A DNA stretch of 64,000 nucleotides, from NCBI RefSeq assembly GCF_000442315.1, contig NZ_KE557320.1, positions 1,235,532 to 1,299,531 on the forward strand. The letters run 5' to 3'. Origin of the DNA: Rubellimicrobium thermophilum DSM 16684. Its GTDB lineage: Bacteria > Pseudomonadota > Alphaproteobacteria > Rhodobacterales > Rhodobacteraceae. Positions 27,977 through 38,221 of the stretch are shown in pieces. Position numbers and translations under genes: made by a program. The notes beneath the pieces were generated by a model. The model did not search any database and was not told the origin of the DNA. It saw only the letters and a list, made by a program, of their open reading frames with translations. Positions within the stretch are counted from its first letter, which is position 1, and every line of letters starts with the position of its first letter.

Positions 27977-29017
27977 TCATCCCGCCGACCCGGACCCGCA
28001 GACAGCGCCCTGCGAGAGCGACGGCGGCTCTGCCTGCGCCGCAAGAAAGGCCGCGAAACCCTGGGCAGGCGGGGCGGCCCTGTTGCGCGTCTCGCGCAGG
28101 ATGAGCAGCGCGGCGCCTTCCCGGCGGATCAGGCAGCCGGCCAGCGTCGCCCCCCGCCCCGTCCGGAGCCGCCCTGCCAGCCGCATGAGCGCATCCCAGC
28201 GCGGCCGGTGATCCCGACCGCCCACCCACATCAGCGCTGCAGCCAGCAGGCGCGCCGCCGTATCCTCGACCCCGATCCTCTCGAGCAGCGCCGCATCGAG
28301 CCGGAGCGTCCCGCCCGCCTCCTCCTGCACGGTGCCTTCCGCCTCGCGCAGCGCGGCGGCCCACAGCGTGCGTTCCGCCGCGGCCATATGCCCGGCCATG
28401 CGCAGCAGACGATCCCGCGTCAGACCCAGCGTGGCGAGCGGTTCCATCATCGCGCGGGCTCTGGCGCGGGCGAAGCGGAGATCGGCATTGGACGGATCCT
28501 CGACCCAGTCGATGGCCCGTTCACGCAGCCACAGGCGCAAGGCTTCGCGCGGGAGGCCGAGAAAGGGGCGCATCCAGCCCAGATCCAGCGCCCGGAAGGC
28601 GGCGGGCATCCCCGCCAGCCCATCCACACCAGAGCCCCGGGCCAGACGCATCAGCACCGTCTCGGCCTGATCGTCGGCCGTATGCCCCAGCAGGACCAGA
28701 GAGGCCCCCTGTGCCTTTGCATGCTCCGCCAGCAGGCGGCGGCGGCCTTCGCGCGCGGCAGCCTGGAGATTGCCGCGCGAGGGTGCCCTCCAGTGCAGCA
28801 CCGCATGGGGAATGCCCAGCGCGGCGCAGTGCCGGGCCACGAGCGCGGCCTCGGCGGCGGCCTCGGGGCGCAGGCCGTGATCGACCGTCGCCGCAAGAAC
28901 CGGGCGCCCCTGCGCAGCGATGGCCGTCGCATGCAGAAGGGCCATGCTGTCGCCCCCGCCCGAGACGGCGACAAGGGCGGCCTCGCCCGGCGGCAGGGCC
29001 GCCAGCGCCACCGCCAC
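27977..29017 (-). CDS. tilS: tRNA(Ile)-lysidine synthetase, short at the C-terminus
   Basis: TilS attaches lysine to the wobble C of tRNA-Ile(CAU). The N-type ATP-PPase loop VAVSGGGDSMALLH, the ATVDHGLRPEAAAEA strand, the GHTADDQAETVLMRLARGSG motif and WVEDPSNADLRFARARAR are all present. At 346 residues it is shorter than the roughly 400-residue alphaproteobacterial forms I know: after RREGALLIL-type strands it ends in AAFLAAQAEPP...GSGSAG without the usual C-terminal substrate-binding module. It may be truncated or frameshifted at the edge of the repetitive gap. The start is a GTG at 29017; a second GTG at 29011 has a better spaced AAGGGG. Confidence 0.85.
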   Translation of the reverse strand: MAVALAALPPGEAALVAVSGGGDSMALLHATAIAAQGRPVLAATVDHGLRPEAAAEAALVARHCAALGIPHAVLHWRAPSRGNLQAAAREGRRRLLAEHAKAQGASLVLLGHTADDQAETVLMRLARGSGVDGLAGMPAAFRALDLGWMRPFLGLPREALRLWLRERAIDWVEDPSNADLRFARARARAMMEPLATLGLTRDRLLRMAGHMAAAERTLWAAALREAEGTVQEEAGGTLRLDAALLERIGVEDTAARLLAAALMWVGGRDHRPRWDALMRLAGRLRTGRGATLAGCLIRREGAALLILRETRNRAAPPAQGFAAFLAAQAEPPSLSQGAVCGSGSAG

Positions 29018-29031
29018 CGCCCCTTCGGGGC

Positions 29032-29874
29032 TCAGGGACAGTTGAGCGCCCGTCTTTCCGCCTGCGCCTCGAGCGTGACGGGCGAGGCGGGAAAGCGCAG
29101 ATCGATCTCGCGCAAGGTCGTGCAGGCATCGGCGATCTGCCCCAACCGCCCGAGATTGCGCCCGAGCCCGAGCAGGGCATCGGGGGCCACGATCCCCGCG
29201 GGTTCGGCCGAGAAGGCATCGAGATAGGCCCGGGCGGCATCCGCCGTCTCGCCCAGGGCATCCAGGGCTTCGCCCCGCCCGACAAGGGCGCGCGCCGTCA
29301 GGGGGCTGCCCGGATAGGTCTCGACAAAGGTCGCAAAGCCGTCAGCGGCGCCGCGAAAGTCACCTTGAGCGAGCGCCTCCGACGCCCGCTCGAAATCGGC
29401 CTGTTCGTTGGCGGCCAGGTCCGGGCCGGTCCCCGCGGGAGACGCAGGGGGTTGGGAGGGTTCGGGCAGGGGCACGACCGCGGCGCTGTCCACCCCGCCC
29501 AGCGGCGGCGTGGAGCCCAGCGCCCCGACATCGCAGCCCGGCTCGATCTCGCAGAGGCGGAATTCGAGATCGCCCAGACGGTTCGTGCCGTCGGTGGTGA
29601 TGCGGTTGATGCGGAACTCCAGCTCCTCGGCCTTGGCGGTGAGGGCATTGAGGGCGGCTTCCACGGCGGCAAGCCGTTCGAGGCCGCTCGCCCCCCCGAG
29701 CGCGAGCCCCCCCGTGCCCCCTTCCTGAGCGAGCCCGCGGAGGGAGTCGATCTCGGCCCGCAGGGCGGCGATATCCGCGCGGATCCCGGCGATGGTGGCC
29801 GGATCGGCCTGGGCCAGCACCGCCGCCGGGGCCAGCCAGAGCAGCGCGGCAAGCCGGCGCGCAGCGCGACGCAT
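29032..29874 (-). CDS. cpoB: Cell division coordinator CpoB (YbgF)
   Basis: A 280-residue periplasmic protein that links peptidoglycan synthesis with outer-membrane constriction through Tol-Pal. It starts with a signal peptide (RRLAALLWLAPAAVLAQ), followed by an N-terminal coiled coil (IRADIAALRAEIDSL; LAAVEAALNALTAKAEELEFRI is its second part), a Pro-rich linker and C-terminal TPR repeats (ANEQADFERASEAL onward). Its ATG shares one base with the pal stop (TGATG). It is the final gene of the tol-pal run, followed by tilS. Confidence 0.9.
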   Translation of the reverse strand: MRRAARRLAALLWLAPAAVLAQADPATIAGIRADIAALRAEIDSLRGLAQEGGTGGLALGGASGLERLAAVEAALNALTAKAEELEFRINRITTDGTNRLGDLEFRLCEIEPGCDVGALGSTPPLGGVDSAAVVPLPEPSQPPASPAGTGPDLAANEQADFERASEALAQGDFRGAADGFATFVETYPGSPLTARALVGRGEALDALGETADAARAYLDAFSAEPAGIVAPDALLGLGRNLGRLGQIADACTTLREIDLRFPASPVTLEAQAERRALNCP

Positions 29875-30422
29875 CAGACGCCCGCGGCCGCGATGACCGT
29901 CACCGCCCGGCGGTTCTGCGAATAGCAGCTTTCGTCCGAGCAGAGGGCCACCGGCCGCTCCTTTCCGTAGGAGATGGTGCGCATGCGGTTGCCCGGCACA
30001 CCCTGGGAGATGAGATATTCGCGCACCGCATTGGCGCGCCGCGCCCCGAGGGCGACGTTGTATTCGCGCGTGCCCTGTTCGTCGGCATGGCCTTCGATGA
30101 CGATCATGTAGGAGGGATTCGCCAGAAGCCAGCGCGCCTGACCCTGAAGGGTCTGGATGGCCTGCGGGCTGAGGGTGGACTGGTCCACGGCAAAGAAGAC
30201 GCGATCGCCCACCGTCTGCTGGAAATAGGCCGGCGAGGCGGGATCCCCCGCACCGCCGAGGCTGCCCGTGCCCACGCCGGGAACGCCCGCGCCGGGCAGG
30301 CCCGCCATGCCGCCGGCGCCGCCCATCCCGCCGGCGCCCCCGGCCCCGAACCGGTCCGGGCGCGTGCAGGCCCCGAGGCCCACCGCCATCCCCAGCACCG
30401 CCACCAGCATCCATCTCGTCAT
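29874..30422 (-). CDS. pal: Peptidoglycan-associated lipoprotein
   Basis: A 182-residue outer-membrane lipoprotein. The lipobox LGAC places the lipidated Cys at residue 19. A long Gly-rich linker with GAGG-type repeats (about 25-60) precedes an OmpA-like peptidoglycan-binding domain: RVFFAVDQSTLSPQA, IEGHADEQGTREYNVALGARRA and ISYGKERPV. It lies in the order tolB-pal-cpoB. The length of the Gly linker is longer than in enteric Pal. Confidence 0.95.
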   Translation of the reverse strand: MTRWMLVAVLGMAVGLGACTRPDRFGAGGAGGMGGAGGMAGLPGAGVPGVGTGSLGGAGDPASPAYFQQTVGDRVFFAVDQSTLSPQAIQTLQGQARWLLANPSYMIVIEGHADEQGTREYNVALGARRANAVREYLISQGVPGNRMRTISYGKERPVALCSDESCYSQNRRAVTVIAAAGV

Positions 30423-30482
30423 CGGTCGATCCCTCTTGTCCCTTACCTTATCACCTCTGGCACGGCTGGCCAGCGCAACCGG

Positions 30483-31816
30483 TCACGGCAGCAATGGCCC
30501 CCAGGACGGATCCGACGCCATCCCGATCCCGGGCACCTGCCGGAGATTCCGGCCCGACACATCCACGGTATAGAGCGACGGCGCCCCCTGCTCACCCTGC
30601 GTCTCGCGCGTGAACATCAGCACCCGGCCATTGGGCGCCCAGGTCGGCCCCTCATCGAGGAAGGAAGCCGTGAGCAGCCTCTCCTCCGAACCATCGGTCC
30701 GCATGACGCCGATGTGGAAACGGCCCGCATGCTGCTTGGTAAAGGCAATGAGATCCCCGCGCGGCGACCAGACCGGCGTGCCGTAGCGCCCCTCGCCAAA
30801 GCTGATGCGCGTCGCCTCTCCCCCGCCGGCGGGCATCACATAGAGCTGCTGGGTGCCCGAGCGGTCGCTTTCGAACACGATGCGCGACCCATCGGGCGAG
30901 AAGGAGGGCGCCGTCTCGATCGAGGGCGTCTCGGTCAGGCGCGACATCGCCCCGGAGGCCAGATCCGTCATGTAGATGTCGGTATTCCCGCCATTGGCGA
31001 CGGAATAGACCACACGCCCCCCATCCGGCGAGAAGCGCGGAGAGAAGGTCATCTCGCCCGGCGCGGTCGGCACGCGGGCGCGGCTGACGCTGGCCACGTC
31101 GAGAAGCCAGATCGCCGGCGCCCCGCCCTCGTAGCTCGTGTAGATGACGCGGTCGCCGCGCGGCGAGAAGCGGGGCGCGAACAGGATGCTGCCCGATTCG
31201 GTCAGGAACTGCACATTGGCGCCGTCATAATCCATCACGGCAAGGCGCTGGCTGCGCGCGTCCTTGGGCCCCGACTGGGAGACGAACACCACCCGGCTGT
31301 CGAAATAGCCACCCTCGCCGGTGATGCGGGAATAGACGGCATCGGCCACCTTGTGCGCCATGCGCCGCCAGCCCGCTTCGGTGCCGGCGAACTGGAGCCC
31401 CTCGCCCAGCTCGCCGCCCGAGAAGACATCATGAAGACGGAACTTGACGACAAGCTGCCCGCCCTGCGCCGCCACCGCCCCGGTCACGAGGGCCTGGGCA
31501 TTGATCGCCCGCCAGTCGGCATAGCGCGGGGCTTCGGCAAAGCTCGCCGGCACCGAGATGAAGGCCGAGCGCGGAATCTCGCGGAAGAGGCCCGTGCCGG
31601 TGAGATCGGCGGCGATCAGCGCCTCGATCTGCGCGGCCAGCGCCGCCGCCCCGCCCGTCTCGGGCGTGGAAGGGGGCGAATGGCGAAGGGAATGGGCTCG
31701 ATCACCCCCTGGGTGATGTCGATGCGCAGCGGCCCGGTCTGAGCGCGCAGGGGCAGCGCAGGCCCCACCATCGCGGCGGCAAGACCGAAAGCGGCATGGC
31801 GGCGGGTCAGACGCAT
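30483..31816 (-). CDS. tolB: Tol-Pal system beta-propeller protein TolB, one frameshift
   Basis: TolB is the periplasmic propeller that exchanges between Pal and TolA. The signal peptide and N-terminus ([20 protein letters not shown]..., then [17 protein letters not shown]) lie in one frame, and everything from [16 protein letters not shown] to the stop at 30483 in another. One base is missing in the five-G run 31672-31676. The main part has the WD-like propeller repeats: [49 protein letters not shown] and [14 protein letters not shown]. The restored length is about 444 residues, normal for TolB. The start ATG is 31816. Confidence 0.9.
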
Positions 31817-32496
31817 GGAAACCTCTCGAAGGCAAGGGCGGATGTCGGCATCGACAGCATCACTGGATGGTCATCAGGGTGGGATTGAAGGTCATCTCGA
31901 CAAGGCGCCACTGCTCGTATTTCTCCGGCGGCAGGGGAAAGCCTTCGCCCTGGCAGCGCAGGATCGCGCGGCGTGCAGCCGCAAAGGCACTGTCGGCCGC
32001 CGCCTGGCTTTCGGCATTGTGGCTGAGCAGCCGCACATCGCCCTGCACGCGGGCATCGCGGCCCAGCTCGAAGACCACGGTCACGGTGGTGCGCCCGGCC
32101 TGAGAGCCGGGATCGACGACCCAGCAGGACTGCACGGCAATGCGGAAGGCATCGCGTTCGGCCCCGGTCAGGGGCGGCCCCGGATCGGCCGCCGCCGCGG
32201 ACGCGGAGGGTTCGCGTGCCGAGGCGGGCTCGGCTGTTCCGGCCAGAGCGGCCGCCAGGGCATCCTCCACCCCGTCCGACGCCGGCGAGGACCGGGGCGC
32301 ACTGTCCTCTGTCTCCTGCGGGGCGGTTCGGGGTTCTGCCGCAGAAGCCTCGGCCGGGCGAGCCGATGCAGGCCGCGACGGCCGCACCGCAGGACGCAGC
32401 GCCGTCTCCACCGCGCCCGAGGGCTGTTCGGCCTCGGTCACGATCTGCGGCGCAGCCTCCGGCGGCGCGGCAGGCGGCTCGGGCTCGACCACGGTT

Positions 32497-33072
<576 letters not shown>

Positions 33073-33310
33073 GCGTGATGCCCGTGATCTGCCGCCGTGA
33101 TCTGCCGCAATGCCCCGCGCCTCTCGGGGGCGCGCTCCGGCCGGGGATACCGCAAGGCGTGGCTTCAGCCAATCACCCCGGCAGGATTGTGCCGGACTGT
33201 GGCAGGCGGGCGGCGAAGCCCTTGCAGGCCCGTCCCGCAAGGCTTTCAGGGCCCTTGCTCCCGGAATGGCGCAACCGGGCCTGCATACCCACGCAGAAGT
33301 GATCGCCGCC

Positions 33311-33697
33311 TCAGGCCAGCATGCCCCGGATCGCGGCGGGCAGACGCCGCGGCCGCCCCGCTAGATCCATCGCCACCACCGTCACGCGCGCCGCAAACAG
33401 GAGGGCCCCATCCCGCCGCACCTCCTGATGCAGCAGGAGGCGCGCGCCCGTCCCCTCGACCGGGCGGGTCGTCACCTCGAGCAGGTCGTCGAACCGGGCG
33501 GGGGCGAGATAGTCGGCCTCGATCCGGCGGACGGCCAGCACGATCCCCTCCGCCTCGCGCAGGCGGGTCTGGTCCAGCCCGCGCTCGCGTGCCCATTCGG
33601 TGCGGGCCCGTTCGATGAAGCGCAGATAGTTGGCATGATAGACGACGCCGGCGAGATCGGTGTCCTCGTAATAGATGCGGACGGCCAGGCGATGCAT
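33311..33697 (-). CDS. ybgC: Tol-Pal-associated acyl-CoA thioesterase YbgC
   Basis: A hotdog-fold thioesterase of about 128 residues. The family opening RIYYEDTDLAGVVYHANYLRFIERARTEW carries the catalytic Asp, and the Arg/Asp pattern further on is normal. In Tol-Pal clusters it sits first, before tolQ, as here; E. coli YbgC acts on acyl-CoA or acyl-ACP linked to phospholipid synthesis. I prefer the ATG at 33697 (MHRLAVRIYYEDTD), which matches family N-termini. An ATG at 33715 would add MASLPP. Confidence 0.9.
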   Translation of the reverse strand: MHRLAVRIYYEDTDLAGVVYHANYLRFIERARTEWARERGLDQTRLREAEGIVLAVRRIEADYLAPARFDDLLEVTTRPVEGTGARLLLHQEVRRDGALLFAARVTVVAMDLAGRPRRLPAAIRGMLA

Positions 33698-33747
33698 GGG
33701 CGGCAGGCTTGCCATGCCGACGGCCAGCGTCAAGGGCACAGGCCGCC

Positions 33748-34762
33748 TCAGCCGAACAGATCCCCCTGCCCCTTCGGCATCTCGAGGCCCAGATGCCGGA
33801 ACGCCGCGGGCGTCAGCATCCGCCCGCGCGGCGTGCGCTGGATCAGGCCCTGCTGGAGAAGATAGGGCTCGATCACCTCCTCGATGGCGTCGCGCGCCTC
33901 CGACAGCGCGGCCGAGAGCGTCTCCACCCCCACCGGACCGCCGAGATAGCTTTCGGCGATGAGCCGCAGATAGCGCCTGTCGGCACTGTCGAGCCCCAGA
34001 TCGTCCACGCCCAGCCGGTCGAGCGCGCCATCGGCGATCGCCCGGGTCACGCGCCCCTCCCCCTCGACCAGGGCGAAATCCACCACCCGGCGCAGCAGCC
34101 GCCCGGCAATCCGCGGCGTGCCCCGCGCGCGGCGCGCGATCTCGCGCGCGCCGTCGGGATCGGCCGGGATGCCGAGCAACCGGGCATTGCGCAGGACGAT
34201 CTCGTAAAGCTCGTCCACGCTGTAGAATTCGAGCCGCGTGGGAATGCCGAAGCGGTCGCGCAGGGGCGTGGTCAGCAGCCCGAGCCGGGTCGTCGCCCCG
34301 ACCAGGGTGAAGGGCTGGAGCTCGATCCGCACGGTCCGCGCCGCCGGCCCCTCGCCGATCACCAGATCGAGCTGGAAATCCTCGAGCGCGGGATAGAGCA
34401 CCTCCTCGACCACGGGGCTCAGGCGGTGGATCTCGTCGATGAAGAGGACGTCGCGCGCCTCCAGATTCGTCAGGATCGCGGCCAGATCGCCCGGCTTGGC
34501 CAGCACCGGCCCCGAGGTCATGCGGAAGCCCACGCCCAGCTCGCGCGCCATGATCTGGGCAAGCGTCGTCTTGCCGAGGCCCGGGGGGCCGTAGAACAGG
34601 GTGTGGTCCATCGCCTCGCCCCGCATCCGGGCCGATTCGATGAAGACGCGCAGATTGGCCCGCGCCTCCTGCTGGCCGATGAATTCGGACAGCGTCTGGG
34701 GCCGGAGGGCCTTGTCGGCATCCTCGGGCAGGGGGAGCGGGGGACAGGAGCGGATGGGCCAT
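33748..34762 (-). CDS. ruvB: Holliday junction branch migration helicase RuvB, N-terminal frameshift
   Basis: RuvB is the AAA+ motor that drives branch migration with RuvA. It has [19 protein letters not shown], Walker [15 protein letters not shown], Walker [13 protein letters not shown], sensor 1 [10 protein letters not shown] and the C-terminal winged helix ([18 protein letters not shown]). The natural N-terminus [22 protein letters not shown] appears when one base is removed from the five-G run at 34731-34735. As given, the helicase frame opens only from a GTG at 34770 with an atypical lead. ruvA is present only as a C-terminal remnant upstream. Confidence 0.93.
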
Positions 34763-34847
34763 GGCGGCACTCTATCCGTTCACGATGCGTTCCGAAAGGG
34801 GCAGCCGCCATCCGGGCCCGTGCTGTCCGAGCCTGCCTGACGGCCCC

Positions 34848-35088
34848 TCACCCCTTCGGCGCCAGAAGCCGCAGGGCGGCGCGGATCAGACCCGGCGTGT
34901 CGAGATCGGGATCGGCCTGCAGGGCCTGCGCCACGGCCTGCACCGCCTCGCCGGGGGCGTAGCCGAGATTGCCGAGCGCCGAGAGCGCATCGGCCTGCGC
35001 CATCGCCGCGCCATCCCGTGGCGCGCGCCGGGGGGCGGCGGGGTCAGGCCCGGGCGCGTCACGGGCCGGGGCGCCGCATCGCGTCCGG
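34848..35088 (-). pseudogene. ruvA: RuvA, C-terminal domain III remnant
   Basis: Only the last part of RuvA is readable: the flexible linker ([19 protein letters not shown]) and domain III ([19 protein letters not shown], then [13 protein letters not shown]), which contacts RuvB. Domains I and II, which make the tetramer and bind the Holliday junction, are missing, and no start codon is in frame. Immediately upstream is the stop codon of the desaturase gene at 35089, so the break coincides with the edge of the catabolic island. ruvC, normally before ruvA, is not in the window. Confidence 0.85.
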
Positions 35089-36243
35089 TCAGACCGTGCT
35101 GCGGTCGGGGACGAACTGGTGAAGATGCTCCCGGTAGGGCTTGGCGGTGGGGGGCAGCTCGCGCCGCAGATAGTAGCCGGGCTCCCGGCGCTGGCGCATG
35201 ACGGCCCGGAACATCTCCCTATAGGCATCCCAGATCGAGGAGTTGGGCCGGGGCAGGTCATGCTTGATGACCTCGTGCAGCCGCGGCAGCGCGTGATAGG
35301 GCACCATGGGGAACATGTGATGTTCCACATGGTAGTTCATGTTCCAGTAGATCCACCGGCTGACCGGATTCATGTACACGGTCCGGGAATTCAGACGGTG
35401 ATCGAGCACATCCTCGGCCAGACCGCCATGCTGGAGCAGGCCGGTCATCACCATGTGCCAGCAGCCATAGAGGCGCGGCAGGCCGATGAGCATGAAGGGG
35501 ATGAGCGATCGCCAGCCCTGCCCGGCCAGGAGCAGCCCCAGGCTCGTCAGTGCGGTGAGGGCGTAGATGGCCATGTGGACGCGCGCCCAGAAGACGGCCC
35601 TGGGCCATTCGGAGGGGGGGATGTAGTCCTTCTCGTCCGGGGAGAGCCGGCCAAGGGCATTGCGCCAGAGGACCTTGAGGGACTGCCAGGCGTCCACCAC
35701 CCCGATGAAGGCCAGCGCCTTCAGTCCGAGCCGGATCGGATGCATCCATGCGATCTCTGCATCGCGGCCGACGATGATGGTATCGGTGTGGTGGCGGGCA
35801 TGGCTCCAGCGCCAGTTGACCGGATTGCGCATCACCTGGAAGCTGGCGATGTGATACACCACATCGTTCATCCAGCTCGTGCGGAAGGCCGTGCCATGGC
35901 CGCATTCGTGCCAGCGTGAATCGCAGGCCGAGCCGTAGAGGACGCCATAGGCGATCCAGAACGGGACCGACCACCAGACATGGCCGTTCCAGGACAGCCA
36001 GGCGGCCATGCCGCCGAAGACCAGATGCAGCAGAATCCACAGGATCGTGTCGCGGATGGCAGGGCCGTCCCGCCGCTGCATCAGCTCCTTCATCACCTTG
36101 CGCGGAACATCGGTATGATACCATTCGGCGGCGGCCAGACCCATCTCGATGGCGCGCCGCGCGGATTCGCCGGTCAGCGAGTAGTCACGCGGCGGCTGGG
36201 GGATATCCCGCGCACCGCCGACGGACGAAGGCAGGCTGGTCAT
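35089..36243 (-). CDS. MocD-like membrane desaturase/hydroxylase with three His boxes
   Basis: A 384-residue integral membrane di-iron enzyme of the fatty acid desaturase superfamily. The His boxes are HECGH (112-116), HARHH (148-152) and HVEHH (305-309), with hydrophobic spans at about 66-105 and 225-265. Relatives include MocD of rhizobial rhizopine catabolism and fatty acid desaturases. The context (sugar transport, dehydrogenase, isomerase, Rieske ferredoxin) favours oxidation of an imported cyclitol or sugar, for example removing an O-methyl group, over lipid desaturation; this is inference. ATG 36243 overlaps the DUF4432 stop in an ATGA. It is the last gene of the operon and abuts the ruvA remnant. 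Confidence 0.82.
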   Translation of the reverse strand: MTSLPSSVGGARDIPQPPRDYSLTGESARRAIEMGLAAAEWYHTDVPRKVMKELMQRRDGPAIRDTILWILLHLVFGGMAAWLSWNGHVWWSVPFWIAYGVLYGSACDSRWHECGHGTAFRTSWMNDVVYHIASFQVMRNPVNWRWSHARHHTDTIIVGRDAEIAWMHPIRLGLKALAFIGVVDAWQSLKVLWRNALGRLSPDEKDYIPPSEWPRAVFWARVHMAIYALTALTSLGLLLAGQGWRSLIPFMLIGLPRLYGCWHMVMTGLLQHGGLAEDVLDHRLNSRTVYMNPVSRWIYWNMNYHVEHHMFPMVPYHALPRLHEVIKHDLPRPNSSIWDAYREMFRAVMRQRREPGYYLRRELPPTAKPYREHLHQFVPDRSTV

Positions 36244-37454
36244 GATGTGACCTCCTCTGGAAGCGGGGATCGTCGGCCCGGACCATCGAGCGGCGCGAAG
36301 CGCCCTGACGGCTCGGGATAGTCGTCGTCAGGCTGGGGAACGATGGCACGGATCCGCGCCGCGGCCTGAGAGAGGGCCTCTTCCCCGTCGAGCACCTGGA
36401 AGCGGATCTCGTAGGATCGGGATTCCCGGGCACCGAGCCAGATCATCTCTCCCCTTTCGCGGGCAGCCTTGTCGCCGAGGACATGATGAGTCGATGGCTC
36501 GATCCCCAGCGCATAGCTGCCGGCCTGGAAGTTCTGCCACTGATAGGAGCAGGGAAGCTGGTCCTTCCGCGTCACCACCTCGAGGCCCAGACCCAGGCGG
36601 TCATTCAGCAGGGCGACAGGCACCCTGCCCTGACCGTCGGCGGCCATGTCGTGTTCCCAGACCTGCTCCGCGAAATCCCTCATGGGGGGCGGTGCCGTCC
36701 GGTAGCCCACGCCCTGCGCCCGGTAGCGCGCCCCTGCATGGCCGGCCCAGACGACCTCGCGGATCGGGGCCACATAGCGGGCCCCCTCCTCAAGCAGGGG
36801 CGCCCCGATATTCACATGGTAGAAGAACATGTGGGGGGTGGTCAGGAAGCCTTCGTTCACGACGCGGTCGCTCAGGCGGATCTCGTTGCCGCCGAGATCG
36901 GCCTCGATCCGGCGGTAGAGATGCAGGTTCTCGCCGAAATTGGTCGCCTGGACCACGATCCCTTCGGCCCAGAGGATGCAGCGGTCCCCCTCCCAGCGTT
37001 CCCCATAGCCGGTCAGGCGGGCAGGGATGTTCGACACGCGCCCGTGCAGACCGTGGCGGACGACGGTCCGGCGGGGGTAGTTGTAGCTTCGGGCAGAAAC
37101 CTCTCCCGAACCGAGGATGTGGTCCAACCCGCATGTGACAAGAAAGCCGCTGAACGAGCGAAGAGGGCCCAGACCATCCTCGCCTTCGTAGTCGAAATAG
37201 GCCGGATGGCGAAAACCGGTCGGGGAGTGCCAGCCGAGGGGACGCCCCCGACGTTCGACCTCGGCGATGTCCAGCGCGCGGTCGACGGCAAGGGTGAAGC
37301 GCAGGCCGCTGCCGGTGCGGAATTCTAGCATCCGCACCCCGCGTTCGACCCCGTCGCCCAGGGTGAACAGCCGCACACCGCCGAAGGCCTGCAGCGAACC
37401 GGACAGGGCGGCGATGTCATCCCGGGACAGGGACCGGCCGTAAAGCATGATCAC
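36240..37454 (-). CDS. DUF4432 family protein (aldose 1-epimerase fold)
   Basis: The 404-residue protein has the galactose-mutarotase-like beta-sandwich features of DUF4432: LRFTLAVDRALDIAEVERRGRPLGWHSPTG (key pieces DRALDI and GWHSPTG), FLVTCGLDHILG, LHGRVSNIPA and MFFYHVNIGAPLLEEG. Proteins of this family are found in carbohydrate loci and probably act on a sugar or sugar acid, but no reaction has been fixed that I know of. The first start is a GTG at 37454 that overlaps the ATPase stop (GTGA); ATG 37448 is the alternative. It is coupled by ATGA to the MocD-like gene. Confidence 0.8.
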   Translation of the reverse strand: MIMLYGRSLSRDDIAALSGSLQAFGGVRLFTLGDGVERGVRMLEFRTGSGLRFTLAVDRALDIAEVERRGRPLGWHSPTGFRHPAYFDYEGEDGLGPLRSFSGFLVTCGLDHILGSGEVSARSYNYPRRTVVRHGLHGRVSNIPARLTGYGERWEGDRCILWAEGIVVQATNFGENLHLYRRIEADLGGNEIRLSDRVVNEGFLTTPHMFFYHVNIGAPLLEEGARYVAPIREVVWAGHAGARYRAQGVGYRTAPPPMRDFAEQVWEHDMAADGQGRVPVALLNDRLGLGLEVVTRKDQLPCSYQWQNFQAGSYALGIEPSTHHVLGDKAARERGEMIWLGARESRSYEIRFQVLDGEEALSQAAARIRAIVPQPDDDYPEPSGRFAPLDGPGRRSPLPEEVTS

Positions 37455-38221
37455 GACAGTGCTCCTGTGGCCTTGAGATCGACGCCCATGATGAGGCCCT
37501 CGACATCCATGATGTCCACATCGCCCAGGCTGACGGAGGCCACCACCTCACCCCGGCGCATCACGATCGCACGATCCGCAACCTGGAAGACGTGATGGAT
37601 ATTGTGCGTGACAAGGATCACCGCATGGCCTGCTGCCTTCATCTCTCGCACGAAGCGCAGGACGCCGTGGGTTTCCTCGACGCCCAGATTGTTGGTGGGC
37701 TCGTCCAGGATGATGACCCGGGCCGCGAACTGCATGGCGCGGCTGATGGCGATGGACTGGCGTTCGCCTCCCGAAAGTGTGGCGACCGGAGCATCGGCAT
37801 CCAGCGCCCGCGTGATCCCGACCCGGCGCAGCAGACGGCCCGTCGCCTCGCGCAGCATGGCGCGGTCGATGGGCGCAAAGGGGCCGAGCCAGCCCATCCT
37901 GACCGGTTCGCGCCCGAGAAAGAGGTTTCGGGCGATGGACAGGTCGGGGGCCAGAGAGGTGTCCTGATGGATCGTCTCGATTCCGGCCGCCATGGCGTCC
38001 CGCGCATTGCGGATGGTGACCGGCACGCCATTGACGACGATCTCGCCCCGGTCGGGACGGTGGACGCCCGAGACGACCTTGATCAGCGTGGACTTGCCCG
38101 CGCCATTGTCGCCCAGAAGGGCGAGGACCTCCCCTTCATGCACCGAGAAGGAGGCGGATTTCAGGGCCGCAACCGAACCGAAGGACTTGGCCAGACCGGT
38201 GATGCGCAGGACCTCCCTCAT
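37451..38221 (-). CDS. Ribose/fructose-type sugar ABC transporter ATPase, single-domain
   Basis: A 256-residue ATPase of the CUT2 type, one nucleotide-binding domain rather than the fused pair of RbsA, like FrcA. Walker A is LGDNGAGKST, the Q-loop region is IHQDTSLAPDLSI, the signature is LSGGERQSIAISRAM, Walker B is VIILDEPTNNLG and the switch is VTHNIHHV. ATG 38221 shares a base with the true permease stop (TGATG). It powers uptake by the permease and binding protein just upstream. Confidence 0.92.
   Translation of the reverse strand: MREVLRITGLAKSFGSVAALKSASFSVHEGEVLALLGDNGAGKSTLIKVVSGVHRPDRGEIVVNGVPVTIRNARDAMAAGIETIHQDTSLAPDLSIARNLFLGREPVRMGWLGPFAPIDRAMLREATGRLLRRVGITRALDADAPVATLSGGERQSIAISRAMQFAARVIILDEPTNNLGVEETHGVLRFVREMKAAGHAVILVTHNIHHVFQVADRAIVMRRGEVVASVSLGDVDIMDVEGLIMGVDLKATGALS

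Noticed and set aside
27620-29227. 535-codon plus-strand frame through the repetitive gap and tilS
   Set aside because: Arg/Pro-rich, antisense to TilS over most of its length, and no recognisable domain.
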